Below, piece after piece: positions 21,508 to 30,215 of a stretch of 50,553 nt of DNA. How positions within the stretch are numbered: position 1 is the first letter of the stretch; every line of letters starts with the position of its first letter. Source of the stretch: CAZHAC01 sp964383855 (GTDB lineage Bacteria; Chloroflexota; Dormibacteria; Dormibacterales; Dormibacteraceae); NCBI GenBank assembly GCA_964383855.1, contig CAYLIP010000012.1, forward strand, positions 1 to 50,553, written 5' to 3'. The notes beneath the pieces were generated by a model. The model was not told the origin of the DNA. It was given only the letters and a program-made list of their open reading frames with translations, and searched no databases. Both the position numbers and the translations under genes were made by a program.

Positions 21508-23592
21508 GTGGCACAGCCGGCGGTTCCCGCACGCACCTCTCAAGCCTCCCAGGGAACCCCGCGCTGGAACTACACCGTCGTCCACTCGCTTCCCGACCGG
21601 GTCCGGCTGCGGCTATCCCACCCCGACGCGGCGGAAGGCCCTGAGCTGGCGGGGCTGCTGGCGGCGCATCCCGAGGTCGAGACCACTCGCTGGGTGGCAG
21701 CGGCCCGCTCGCTGACCGTCGTCTACAAGCCAGAGAACTCGTTCGCCGAGATCATGCGCGGCCTGCCGTCCGAGGCTTCCCAGCTCGCAAGTCGCGAGCG
21801 ACCCCAGCCGCCACTCTGGCGGCAGTTCGTCGTGCCGGCCGTGGCCGTGGCCGCCGGCCTGAGCGGCGCCGGGATCGCTGCCCGCATCGCCGTCGCCATC
21901 TGCGCCACGCCCGTGGCACGCCGCGCACTGCGCGGGCTCCTGGGCCGCCGGCTCAACATCGACGTGCTCGACACGGCAGCCATCGCCCTTCTGCTCGCCA
22001 CCGGCGACCTCCTGGCCGCCGGCGTGTCGGTTGCGCTGATCGAAACCGGCGAGCGCATCCGCCAGCGCGCGTCCGGCCGGGCGCGGCGCGTGCTGCGGGC
22101 GTGGATGGGCGCCGACGCGGCCGGGGTGCGAGTGCTGCGGCCGGGTACCGAGCCTCGCCGACCCATGGCCGAGATCGCGCCCGGTGAGCTGGTGGTGGTC
22201 TACGCCGGGGAGACGATCCCGGTCGACGGGACCGTGGTCGACGGCGGCGGCATGGTCGACACCCGGACCTGGACGGGCGAGCCGCTCCCCCGTGACGTGC
22301 GGCCTCCCTCCCAGGTCCTGGCCGGCAGCTCGATGGTCGACGGCCGGATCGTCATCCAGGTCTCGGCCACCGGCGAGCACACCCGGGCCGGCCGGCTCGC
22401 GGCCGCGCTCGAGGACGCGATCGCGGCCAATACCAAGGTTTACGAGCGCGCCCGCCGGATCGCGGACGGGTTCGTGGTGCCGGCGTTCGCCATCAGCGGG
22501 CTGGCGTGGTTGCTGACCGGCGACTTCGCGCGCGTCGTCTCCATCCTGATCATCGACTTCGGCACCGGCATCCGCCTGGCGCTCCCGACCACCGTGCTGA
22601 CCACGATGATCTCGTCCGCAAGGCGCGGCATTCTGTTCAAGCAGGGCCAGTCGATCGATGACCTGGCCCGCGTGGACGCGATCGTCTTCGACAAGACGGG
22701 CACGCTGACGACGGGCAGGCCCAGCGTGGTCGGCGTGGTTGCGGAACCCGGCTTTGAGGCCGACGAGGTGCTCCGGCTGGCGGCCGGCGCCGAAGGCCAC
22801 GTGCCCCATCCCCTGGCCCGCGCCATCCGGCGTGCGGCCCGCCGCCGTGGCCTCGAGCTGGTGGCGCCGGAATCCGTCCGCTACGTCCCCGGCGGCGTGC
22901 ATGCCGAGATCGAGGGGCGGTCGCTGATGATCGGCGACCGCCGGCTGCTGGAGGCCCACGGCATCGGCGGCGGCGCCGAGGAGTCGGCCGACTCCTCGGT
23001 CGCGTTCGTGGCCATCGACGGCAGGCTGGCGGCGCGCATCAGGCTGCGCGACACGATCAAGGCGGAAGCACCCCAGGCCATAGCCAACCTGCGGCGGCTG
23101 GGAATCCAGGAGCTGGTGCTGGCGACCGGCGACCACGCCGCCGCCGCCCGTTCGGTCGCTCGCCAGCTGGGACTCGACAGCTACCGGGCGAGCCTGATGC
23201 CCGAGGACAAGGTCGAGCTCGTGCGCGAGCTGCAGGCTCGCGGCCGGGTCGTCGCGCTGGTCGGCGACGGGATCAACGATGCCACCGCGATGGCCGAGGC
23301 GGATGTCGGCATCGCGGTGCCCAAGGGCGCCGAGCTCGCCCGGGAGGCGGCCGATGTCGTGCTGCTCGAGGACGAGCTGAGGGCCCTCGGCCACGCAATC
23401 CATCTCTCGCGCGCGGCCGGCGAGATCATCCGGGAGAACGTCGTCCTGGTCGCCGCCCCCAACGCGGTCGGGCTGGCGCTGGCGGTCGGGGGCCGGCTGA
23501 CCCCCCTAGCCGCGGCCCTCGTCAACAACGGGTCGACGCTGCTGGCGACGGGGAACGGCCTGCGTCCGCTGCTGGGCCGCGACCGAAGCTGA
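21508..23592 (+). CDS. P1B-like cation-translocating P-type ATPase without a CPx motif
   Basis: The 694-residue protein has an N-terminal HMA-like domain (VHSLPDRVRLRL, no CxxC), membrane helices, an actuator domain (TGEPLP in place of TGES), the phosphorylation site DKTGTLT, the HP motif (GHVPHPLARAI) of heavy-metal pumps and the hinge GDGINDATAM. In the helix where P1B pumps have CPC or SPC, it reads DFGTGIRLALP with no cysteine. The catalytic cycle should therefore work, but the transported ion cannot be predicted as copper, zinc or cadmium. The neighbours are further CxxC-less HMA proteins and DUF5132. Confidence 0.88.
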   Translation: MAQPAVPARTSQASQGTPRWNYTVVHSLPDRVRLRLSHPDAAEGPELAGLLAAHPEVETTRWVAAARSLTVVYKPENSFAEIMRGLPSEASQLASRERPQPPLWRQFVVPAVAVAAGLSGAGIAARIAVAICATPVARRALRGLLGRRLNIDVLDTAAIALLLATGDLLAAGVSVALIETGERIRQRASGRARRVLRAWMGADAAGVRVLRPGTEPRRPMAEIAPGELVVVYAGETIPVDGTVVDGGGMVDTRTWTGEPLPRDVRPPSQVLAGSSMVDGRIVIQVSATGEHTRAGRLAAALEDAIAANTKVYERARRIADGFVVPAFAISGLAWLLTGDFARVVSILIIDFGTGIRLALPTTVLTTMISSARRGILFKQGQSIDDLARVDAIVFDKTGTLTTGRPSVVGVVAEPGFEADEVLRLAAGAEGHVPHPLARAIRRAARRRGLELVAPESVRYVPGGVHAEIEGRSLMIGDRRLLEAHGIGGGAEESADSSVAFVAIDGRLAARIRLRDTIKAEAPQAIANLRRLGIQELVLATGDHAAAARSVARQLGLDSYRASLMPEDKVELVRELQARGRVVALVGDGINDATAMAEADVGIAVPKGAELAREAADVVLLEDELRALGHAIHLSRAAGEIIRENVVLVAAPNAVGLALAVGGRLTPLAAALVNNGSTLLATGNGLRPLLGRDRS

Positions 23593-23832
23593 GCGCGGGC
23601 GGCGCCGGGGGCTGGCTCCCGCCACCCGGTCAGCCGCCTTCCTGAGCCTGGGTGGCGTCCTCACCATCCGCACGGTGCCCTCGGCGTCGCCACCGACCGG
23701 CTTGGCCATGCCGTCGAAGACGTGGACGCCGAAGCGGATGGCGCGGGGAAGTGCATTGCGGTCGAGCAGCTTGACCAGCGGGATGGCGGCCAGAAACAGC
23801 CCCACCGGCCACTCGATCATCTCCAGCGCCAC
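23506..23832 (-). CDS. Small membrane protein; N-terminus extends upstream without a clear start
   Basis: From the GTG at 23832 the frame gives 108 residues starting ALEMIEWPVGLFLAAIPLVK, a membrane helix, followed by FGVHVFDGMAKPVGG and a basic tail. The frame remains open upstream to about 23905 and encodes convincing sequence (RIGPVEVDWPRSAGYYGGVG), but no ATG, GTG or TTG is available there. A CTG or ACG start, or a frameshift, is possible. The last 87 bp overlap the 3' end of the convergent ATPase gene. It follows the HMA-like gene on the same strand. Function unknown. Confidence 0.5.
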   Translation of the reverse strand: MALEMIEWPVGLFLAAIPLVKLLDRNALPRAIRFGVHVFDGMAKPVGGDAEGTVRMVRTPPRLRKAADRVAGASPRRRPRSASVAAQQRTQAVPRRQQRRPVVDEGRG

Positions 23833-23917
23833 GGCCAGGCCGACGCCCCCGTAGTAGCCGGCCGATCGGGGCCAGTCGACCTCGACCGGGCCGATCCTTC
23901 CACTCAGGTAGCGATCG

Positions 23918-24463
23918 TCAGGCGTCGCCGTTGCCCACCACCTCCAGGGCGGGCCGGCGGGCCCTGGGCGCGTGCTCCGGATAGAGCTTCAGAAACGAGT
24001 CGACGCCGTAATAGAGGAGCACATACCAGGGCACCGTTCCCAGGGTCAGACCCTCGGCCACCAGCTGCCGGACTCCGACCGAGATGAAGGCGGCAGGCAC
24101 CAGCCAGCGCAGGCTGACCCGGCCGTCGGTCAGCTCGCCGAGCTTGGCGTCGAGGCGCTTCACCAGGTCGACCGACGCTTCGACGCCGGCGTCGGCGGCT
24201 CCATGGGAAGCGTCCGCCGAAAGGAGCTCGAGCACCTCGTCGAGCGCCGCGTGGAGGGCGTCGGTCCGCTCGCCCTCGACCAGTATCGATCCCGAGCGCG
24301 GGTTGACCGTCGCGCTGTCCACGCCCGGCTGTGAGGCGAGCCGTTTTTGAACGCGCTCGAGCGCATCCTCAGTCCGGTCGGTTTTGAGTACGCGAGCCCG
24401 CATGCGACCCTGGGATCGGTGCTCGACCCTGGCCCGGACCTTGGGATGCTCCACGACCGCCAT
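23918..24463 (-). CDS. HMA-like domain protein with C-terminal hydrophobic segments, lacking CxxC
   Basis: The 181-residue protein has an HMA-like ferredoxin fold at residues 10-70 (VEHRSQGRMRARVLKTDRT, then PGVDSATVNPRSGSILVEGE) without metal-binding cysteines. A helical linker follows, and then a hydrophobic region around residues 120-160 (WLVPAAFISVGVRQL and VPWYVLLYYGVDSFL) that could insert in the membrane. It shares the H-x-S-x-G-R-x-R motif with the two HMA-like proteins encoded on the opposite strand. The ATG at 24463 is 3 nt after the DUF5132 gene stop, so the two are cotranscribed. Confidence 0.72.
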   Translation of the reverse strand: MAVVEHPKVRARVEHRSQGRMRARVLKTDRTEDALERVQKRLASQPGVDSATVNPRSGSILVEGERTDALHAALDEVLELLSADASHGAADAGVEASVDLVKRLDAKLGELTDGRVSLRWLVPAAFISVGVRQLVAEGLTLGTVPWYVLLYYGVDSFLKLYPEHAPRARRPALEVVGNGDA

Positions 24464-24466
24464 CGG

Positions 24467-24748
24467 CTACTCCGCGGCGCGTGGCCGGGCGGTTCGCCGC
24501 GGACGGCGCGCCGGGCCGGCGGATCCGTTGCCGTTGACGCGCTCGGCCCGGGCCTCGGCGACCAGGTCCTGCCCGCGCTCGTAGGCCTCTGCGGTCGCCT
24601 CCTGGACACGCTCACCGACCGTCATGCCGATCTTGATCGCCTCTTTCGCGACCGGCCGCAGCTGTTCGCTGAACGCCGTCCCGATGGCCAGGCCGATGGC
24701 CAGCCAGCCGGCTCCGGGAAACATGACCTCTACCAGATCATCGAACAT
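24467..24748 (-). CDS. DUF5132-like small membrane protein
   Basis: The 93-residue product has a hydrophobic N-terminal part (VMFPGAGWLAIGLAIGTAFS), then LRPVAKEAIKIGMTVGERVQ, an amphipathic helix, and a basic tail. This is the DUF5132 pattern, as I recall it from genes near HMA-like P-type ATPases. The tail (PARRPRRTARPRAAE) is probably cytoplasmic. An excellent Shine-Dalgarno (GAGGAGGCG) precedes the ATG at 24748. The HMA-like gene follows directly, so the two probably act together. Confidence 0.72.
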   Translation of the reverse strand: MFDDLVEVMFPGAGWLAIGLAIGTAFSEQLRPVAKEAIKIGMTVGERVQEATAEAYERGQDLVAEARAERVNGNGSAGPARRPRRTARPRAAE

Positions 24749-24766
24749 GGTCGCCTCCTCTTTTGC

Positions 24767-24787
24767 GACCCACTCTACTCGTGGGTC
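24767..24787. promoter_or_regulatory. Inverted repeat upstream of DUF5132 gene
   Basis: GACCCAC and GTGGGTC form a perfect 7-bp inverted repeat around a 7-nt loop, ending 18 nt before the DUF5132 ATG on the minus strand. It overlaps a possible TAGAGT -10, so it may be an operator or a 5' hairpin. Nothing else is visible in 24788-24913. Confidence 0.35.
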
Positions 24788-24913
24788 ACGGGCTGCAGTG
24801 GCCGGGTTTGCCCCTTCATCAGCGGCCCCGCAGCGCGTCCCGTACTGGGCATCGAAAAGCCGCCCATGTCGAGCTGAGGCCAGGAGGCGATTTCGTCATC
24901 GGGCTCGTGGCGA

Positions 24914-24919
24914 TAGGTT
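24914..24919 (+). promoter_or_regulatory. -10 box for leaderless SDR gene
   Basis: TAGGTT lies 6 nt upstream of the GTG at 24926 with no Shine-Dalgarno, a textbook leaderless spacing. Confidence 0.45.
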
Positions 24920-24925
24920 TTCGAT

Positions 24926-25687
24926 GTGGTGAAAGAACTGAGCCTCGAAGGCAGGGTGGCGGTGGTGACCGGAGCCGGGTCCGGGATCGGGCGCGCGATC
25001 GCGGCCGGGCTGGCACGCGACGGTGCGGCGCTGGCGGTCCTCGACATCGATGACGCGGGCGCCGGGGAGACGGTGCGCGCCATCCGCGCCGAGGGGCTCC
25101 GGGCCTCTGCCTTCCACCTCGACGTCGCTGACGAGGCCTCCATCGACGCTGCTTGCGCGCAGGTCGAGAGCGAGCTGGGACCTCCCGGGATAGTCGTCAA
25201 CAACGCCGGTTGGGACGTCATACAGCCCTTCCTGGAGAATGAGCGCGACTTCATCCGCCGGGTGGTCGCGATCAACTACCTGGGGCCGGTGATGCTCACC
25301 CAGGCCTTCCTCAAGTCCATGGTCGAGCGAGGCGCCGGCGGCAGGGTCATCAACGTCTCGAGCGACGCCGGCCGCGTGGGCAGCACCGGGGAGACGGTCT
25401 ACAGCGGCGCCAAGGCCGGGATGATCGGCTTCACCAAGTCACTGGCCCGTGAGATGGCCCGTCACCAGATCACCGTCAACTGCGTCTGCCCGGGGCCGAC
25501 CGACACGCCGCTCTTCCGGAGGCAGCCGGAGCGGATGCAGGAGGCCCTGGAGCGGGCGATCCCATTCCGCCGCCTGGCCCAGCCCGACGACATCGCCCAG
25601 GCCGTCCGCTACTTCGCCTCGGCCGGCGCCGGGTTCGTGACCGGACAGGTCCTGAGCATCAGCGGCGGCCTGACCATGGCAGGCTGA
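24926..25687 (+). CDS. Short-chain dehydrogenase/reductase
   Basis: This 253-residue classical SDR oxidises an alcohol or reduces a ketone with NAD(P). The cofactor motif is TGAGSGIG. Asp follows the second beta strand (LDIDD), suggesting NAD preference. NNAG, the catalytic Ser in NVSSDAG and YSGAK (Tyr and Lys) are present, and the end GQVLSISGGLTMAG is typical. It resembles 2-hydroxycyclohexanecarboxyl-CoA and 3-oxoacyl reductase relatives, but the substrate is not clear. The GTG at 24926 fits the TAGGTT box. The gene is convergent with the CYTH-CHAD gene. Confidence 0.88.
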   Translation: MVKELSLEGRVAVVTGAGSGIGRAIAAGLARDGAALAVLDIDDAGAGETVRAIRAEGLRASAFHLDVADEASIDAACAQVESELGPPGIVVNNAGWDVIQPFLENERDFIRRVVAINYLGPVMLTQAFLKSMVERGAGGRVINVSSDAGRVGSTGETVYSGAKAGMIGFTKSLAREMARHQITVNCVCPGPTDTPLFRRQPERMQEALERAIPFRRLAQPDDIAQAVRYFASAGAGFVTGQVLSISGGLTMAG

Positions 25688-25708
25688 GCCAGGCCGCCTC
25701 CGTTCTGC

Positions 25709-27220
25709 CTAGGGCCTGCTCGAGTCGTCCGGCTTGAGCCACTTCCGCAGCGAGCTGCGCGAGGCGGCCTTCCACTCCGCCCACCACCGCTCGCGCGAAT
25801 GCTCGGCGGCCGCCCGCTCGGCGGCGACCAGCTCCCCGGCCGCGAACGCGGGCCGGCCGGAGGTGGCGGCGCCACGCAGCCAGGCCTGCGCGGTGACGCT
25901 GTCCTGGTGCTCGCCGAGGATGGTCTGGACCCGGGCCAGGGCGCTGGCGAAGCGTTCGGCCGGCTTGCCGGCGGCCGGCGCCACCGCTTCCGACGCATAC
26001 CGGGCGCGCTTGGCCAGGATGCGCACCTCGTGGAGTGCCGGGTCCGGCGGCTGCGGGCCGAGCTCGCGGACCGCCTTGCTCAGGCGGCGCCAGGGCCGCC
26101 GCGCGAGCGCGGGCAAGGCTTCGGCGGCCGGCGCCTCGGCCTCGGCGCTGAGCACCGGGTCGCGCGCGGCCACCACCAGCCGATCGAGCAGGTCGACGTA
26201 GCGATCCGAGTTCATCTCCTTCAGGAGCCGATCTCGCTTGGCGGCGGTTTCCTCGCTGAGGCGCCGGATCAGCGGGGCCGCGCCCGGCCGGTCGGCCTCC
26301 GGCAGCTCGCCGACCCGTCCCCGGATTCGCTCCAGCAGGACCTCCGAGTCGCGGACCTCGCCGAGAGCGCCGCCGATCCAGCTCAGCTCGTCGCGAAGGC
26401 CGTCCGCCCAGTCCCGGTCGAGAAGGGGAGCAAAGGTGCGAAGGTCCGAGCGCAGGCGGCGGGTGGCGACGCGCGCGTCGTGGACTCGCTCGGGATCGCC
26501 GCCCACCCGGACCCCGGGGTCGTTGTGCAGCAGCGTGGCCACGGAGCGGGCAAGGGCGGCTCGGACCAGGTCGCCGGCGGAGGCGCCGTCCCGGATGTCG
26601 GGCGCCGGCACCTCGGGCGGCCCCATCGCCGCCGGCCCGAGCGCCCGCACCAGCTTCGGGGTGGGGTCGGGGATGCCGGCTCCGGCCGCCTGCAGGCGCT
26701 TGACGAGCGCGTCCAACAGCGCTTCGTCGCCCGACTTGAGCTCGACCTCGATCTCCCTGAACCGGGCCGCCACGCGGCGCCCGTCGAGCACCGACACCTC
26801 GTCGTCGACGACCTCAGCCGCCACCTCGCCCGAGGGCCCCGCCAGGCGGACGCGGCGGCGCAGGGTCCTCAGGCGGGCCACGGCCGTCAGCTCAGCCCTC
26901 CGGACATAGCCCCGGACCAGTGCGAGCAGACTCGCCGGCGGTCTGCCCGGCTGGCCGGCGGCGGTGATCTCGTCGCGCTCCAAGGCGGCTCCGGCGGCGG
27001 CTCCGGGGAGCTTGAGCGTCCAGCCCTCCCCGGCCCGGTGGCGGAGGGAGCAGCCCCAGCGCGCGAGCCGCAGATCAGGCGTGTCGTAGTACACGGTCTC
27101 CAGGCGCAGCGCCTCCACCTCGGAGGGCGCTGCGCCGTCCAGGCCATCGAGATCCGGCAGGCGGAAGGAGGGGCCCGCTCCCAGCTTGACCTCCCGCTCC
27201 ACGTTCAGCTCGGTGGCCAA
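25709..27220 (-). CDS. CYTH and CHAD domain protein
   Basis: The 503-residue protein combines an N-terminal CYTH domain (EREVKL as the ExExK triphosphate motif, YYDTPDLRL) with a C-terminal CHAD domain of helical repeats (VHDARVATRRLRSDLRTF, VRILAKRARYASEAV). CYTH domains bind or cleave inorganic triphosphate, and CHAD domains bind polyphosphate through conserved His and basic residues. A role in polyphosphate or triphosphate metabolism is likely. The TTG at 27220 is preceded by GAGGGGG and starts just before the CYTH motif; the longer frame to 27373 has no family features. Confidence 0.85.
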   Translation of the reverse strand: MATELNVEREVKLGAGPSFRLPDLDGLDGAAPSEVEALRLETVYYDTPDLRLARWGCSLRHRAGEGWTLKLPGAAAGAALERDEITAAGQPGRPPASLLALVRGYVRRAELTAVARLRTLRRRVRLAGPSGEVAAEVVDDEVSVLDGRRVAARFREIEVELKSGDEALLDALVKRLQAAGAGIPDPTPKLVRALGPAAMGPPEVPAPDIRDGASAGDLVRAALARSVATLLHNDPGVRVGGDPERVHDARVATRRLRSDLRTFAPLLDRDWADGLRDELSWIGGALGEVRDSEVLLERIRGRVGELPEADRPGAAPLIRRLSEETAAKRDRLLKEMNSDRYVDLLDRLVVAARDPVLSAEAEAPAAEALPALARRPWRRLSKAVRELGPQPPDPALHEVRILAKRARYASEAVAPAAGKPAERFASALARVQTILGEHQDSVTAQAWLRGAATSGRPAFAAGELVAAERAAAEHSRERWWAEWKAASRSSLRKWLKPDDSSRP

Positions 27221-27410
27221 GTCGCCCCCTCGGCGGCGCGCATACGTTCGAAGAGAGTAGCCGAGCCGGTTCCAGTGGAGATGAGCGCCGGGTGCCAGAC
27301 GGGCCTCGCCAAAGGGGCAGGGCGGCCTGGTTGCCGACTGGCGACCGGCGGCGCCGCGAGTCCCGAAGAACACCCGGCTCTGCGGGCGCCGAGACGGCCC
27401 CAGGCCGCGG

Positions 27411-28700
27411 TTAACCGGCCCCCGCCCGGCCCAGCAGGTCGAGGACCAGGGCCGCCGGCCAGGAGAAGCCGTCGGCGCCGCCGCCCGTCCCGTCGATCGG
27501 GCTGTAGTGCTCGTAGAAGCCGGCCCTCGAGACCAGGTCCACGGTCACGCCGTCGAGGTCCTGCGCCTGCTCCCGCAGCCCGGCCGTCTCCAGGCCGCGA
27601 GCGATCAGCCAGTTCAGGTGCGACCACACCGGCCCCCGCCAGTACCGCAGCGGATTGAAGGCCGGATGGCTCGGCGCCAGCGTCCACACCCGCCAGAGGT
27701 CGCGGCCCTCGGCGATGTAGGCGTCCCACATCCGCTGCGCGCGCTCGCCCGGGATCAGCCCGCTCAGGGTGGCGGCGATCCCGGCCGGCGTCGGCAGAAC
27801 TATCCGGCGCCCGGCGATCACGTCGTAGTCGAAGTAGCCCTGCAGCTGAGGATCCCAGTGCCGGGCCTCGAAGGCGGCGGCGAACTCGTCCAGCTCGGCT
27901 CCCGCGAAGGGTGGCTCGGCGCCCAGCCTGCGCGCGATCGCATTGAGGTCGGTAGCCGCCCGGTACCAGCAGCCGTCGACGAAGACGTCGTTGACGACAA
28001 ACGGCGAGACCGCGCGGTAGCGCTCGATCGAGTAATCGCAGGAGTCGAGCAGCTCGATCAGCGCCAGGTAGCCGTCGTAGTCGCGATCGTCCGGGCGGTG
28101 CTGAGCGCCGACGTGCTGGGTGTCGCGGCGCTGGAAGGGGCGCTGCGGCCGGAGTCCGGCCGCCCGCAGCTGATCCCAGCGGGGAGAGTTGTCCCAGCCG
28201 GTCTCCCAGGGGTGAACGACGGTCACGAGGGGGCATCCGTCGAGCCGGCGCTCCCCGGCCAGGTATCGGAGCCAGCGCTGAAATGGCTCCAGCACCCGGC
28301 CCAGGAAGGCTTCGGCGCGCGCGGGGTCGGGCGCCAGCTCGGCCACCCTCAGCGCCGCCGTGACCAGCACGGGCGGGTTGGAGATCCCGCTCGTCGGTAC
28401 GTCCGGTCGGTGGTGGCGGGCCGCGTTGGGCCAGCGGTCCGGTCCCGGGAAGTAGTCCTCGAGGTGGGCGGCGTCGTACCTCAGGTGGGGAACCATGCCG
28501 TTGTCCCACTGCGCCTCGAGCAGCGATTCGATCTCAGTGATCGCGCGCTCCCAGTCGATCCAGGCCCAGCCGACGCTGACCAGCGCGCTGTCCCAGTTCC
28601 ACTGGTGCGGGTACTGGCGGGACGAGGGCTTGGTCCAGCGCCCGGCATCGTTGCCGCGCAGGACCGCCTCGGCCGCCTCGGCGAGCTGTGTGCCCGTCAT
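27411..28700 (-). CDS. GH63-type hydrolase, glucosylglycerate/mannosylglycerate hydrolase-like
   Basis: The enzyme is an (alpha/alpha)6 glycosidase of the MgH/GgH group, which splits mannosylglycerate or glucosylglycerate into sugar and glycerate. The N-terminal LRGNDAGRWT and YPHQWNWDSA motifs, GMVPHL, TSGISNPPV, the catalytic-acid region WETGWDNSPRWD, YWRGPVWSHLNWL and FYEHYSPIDG (probable catalytic Glu) all appear in order. At 429 residues it is of usual length. The ATG at 28700 is preferred; an in-frame ATG at 28778 would add an unconserved leader. It is divergent from a sugar ABC importer, which probably supplies its substrate. Other trehalase-like specificities remain possible. Confidence 0.8.
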   Translation of the reverse strand: MTGTQLAEAAEAVLRGNDAGRWTKPSSRQYPHQWNWDSALVSVGWAWIDWERAITEIESLLEAQWDNGMVPHLRYDAAHLEDYFPGPDRWPNAARHHRPDVPTSGISNPPVLVTAALRVAELAPDPARAEAFLGRVLEPFQRWLRYLAGERRLDGCPLVTVVHPWETGWDNSPRWDQLRAAGLRPQRPFQRRDTQHVGAQHRPDDRDYDGYLALIELLDSCDYSIERYRAVSPFVVNDVFVDGCWYRAATDLNAIARRLGAEPPFAGAELDEFAAAFEARHWDPQLQGYFDYDVIAGRRIVLPTPAGIAATLSGLIPGERAQRMWDAYIAEGRDLWRVWTLAPSHPAFNPLRYWRGPVWSHLNWLIARGLETAGLREQAQDLDGVTVDLVSRAGFYEHYSPIDGTGGGADGFSWPAALVLDLLGRAGAG

Positions 28701-28841
28701 CCCCGGCGGCCCGGCCGGATACCGGCCGCCAGCCCCGACGGTGAGTCCAGGATGGACAAACTCCGAACCGCCTCCCATGATCTACACAGCCGCGATATCG
28801 CATCAGACGCGGAAAGGACGGGGATAGATGGGAGTTCGCCG

Positions 28842-30215
28842 ATGACATCGATCACGCCTACATCATGGCGCGGGCGAAGGCGGCCGAAAGCGCAGGTGGC
28901 CGCCCTTGCCGGATTCCTTGCCACGCTGCTGGCCGCCTGTGGCGGCACGCCGGCCCCGGCCGGGACGCCGGGTGCGCAGGCCAACGCGGGTACGGTGAGC
29001 TTCCTCTCCTCCCAGGCGCAGCCCGTGAACGAGGCGGAGGCCATGCGCCGCGACGTGCTCGGCGCCTTCAAGGGGACGGTCAACTTCGACAGCTCGCGCA
29101 GTGACGCGCAGATCGTCCAGCAGCTCCAGGCCGAGGAGCAGGCGGGCAAGGTGACCGTCGACCTGGTGGCGGGGCTCCACGGCGACTTCCCCGCGCCGGC
29201 GCAGGCGGGCCAGCTCGAGGATCTTTCTCCCCTCCTGCAGAAGCTCGAGCAGGACCGGCACTTCAACCCGGAGCTGCTGAAGTACGGGAAGCTCGGTACG
29301 AGCAAGCAGTACTACATCCCCTGGCTCCAGGCGACCTACATGATGGTCGCCAACAAGAAGGCCCTGCAGTACCTGCCCAAGGGCACGGACATCAACAGCC
29401 TGACCTACGACCAGCTCATCCAGTGGGGCCAGAACATGAAGCAGGCCACGGGTGAGAACAAGATCGGGCTTCCGGCCAGCAGCAAGGGCCTCATCCACCG
29501 CGGGGTCCAGGGCTACTGGTACCCCTCCTTCACCGGCACCGAGGTCAGCGGCTTCAAGTCCCCGGAGGCAGTGACCCTGTGGCAGACCTACAAGAAGCTC
29601 TGGGCGGTGACCAGCGCCCAGTCGACCAACTACGCGTTCATGCAGGAGCCGCTGCAGTCGGGCGAGGTGTGGGTGGCCTGGGACCACCAGGCCCGGCTGA
29701 TCGACGCCTTGAACAGCAGCCCCGACCAGTTCGTCGTCTTCCCGGCGCCCTCCGGGCCCAAGGGCCTCGGCTACATGTCGGTGGTGGTCGGGCTGGCGAT
29801 TCCGAAGGGGGCCCCCAACGCCAAGGGCGCCGAGGCGCTCATCGACTACCTGACCCAGCCCAAGAACCAGGTCAAGGCGGTCAACGTGGTCGGCTTCTTC
29901 TCGGTCCTCAACGACGCCGCCGCCAACAGCACCGCCGGGCTGAAGCCGGGCGTCGGGCTGGAGGCGGCCGCCGCCGCCAAGCAGACCGGGAACAAGAAGG
30001 GCATACCCGCGCTGCTGCCGGTGGGTCTGGGCGCCAAGGACGCCGAGTTCAACAAGGCCTACACGGACACGTTCACGCGGATCATCCTGCGCAACGAGGA
30101 CATCCAGGCCGTGCTCTCTTCGGAAGCGCAGACGGTCAACAGCCTGCTCAGCGGGGTCAACGCACCCTGCTGGCCGCCCGACCCGCCGAGCACCGGCGCA
30201 TGCCAGGCCAGGTAG
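28842..30215 (+). CDS. ABC transporter sugar-binding lipoprotein (family 1 SBP)
   Basis: The 457-residue protein has a basic N-terminus, a hydrophobic signal (VAALAGFLATLLAAC) and a lipobox Cys at LAACGG, followed by an Ala/Pro/Gly linker, so it is a membrane-anchored binding lipoprotein. The mature part has the family 1 solute-binding fold of carbohydrate importers (VDLVAGLHGDFP, YYIPWLQATYMMVANKKALQ, EVWVAWDHQARLID). A Shine-Dalgarno (GGGAG) precedes the ATG at 28842. The permease gene overlaps its last 16 nt. The likely substrate is a sugar or glycoside cleaved by the divergent hydrolase (inference). Confidence 0.88.
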   Translation: MTSITPTSWRGRRRPKAQVAALAGFLATLLAACGGTPAPAGTPGAQANAGTVSFLSSQAQPVNEAEAMRRDVLGAFKGTVNFDSSRSDAQIVQQLQAEEQAGKVTVDLVAGLHGDFPAPAQAGQLEDLSPLLQKLEQDRHFNPELLKYGKLGTSKQYYIPWLQATYMMVANKKALQYLPKGTDINSLTYDQLIQWGQNMKQATGENKIGLPASSKGLIHRGVQGYWYPSFTGTEVSGFKSPEAVTLWQTYKKLWAVTSAQSTNYAFMQEPLQSGEVWVAWDHQARLIDALNSSPDQFVVFPAPSGPKGLGYMSVVVGLAIPKGAPNAKGAEALIDYLTQPKNQVKAVNVVGFFSVLNDAAANSTAGLKPGVGLEAAAAAKQTGNKKGIPALLPVGLGAKDAEFNKAYTDTFTRIILRNEDIQAVLSSEAQTVNSLLSGVNAPCWPPDPPSTGACQAR

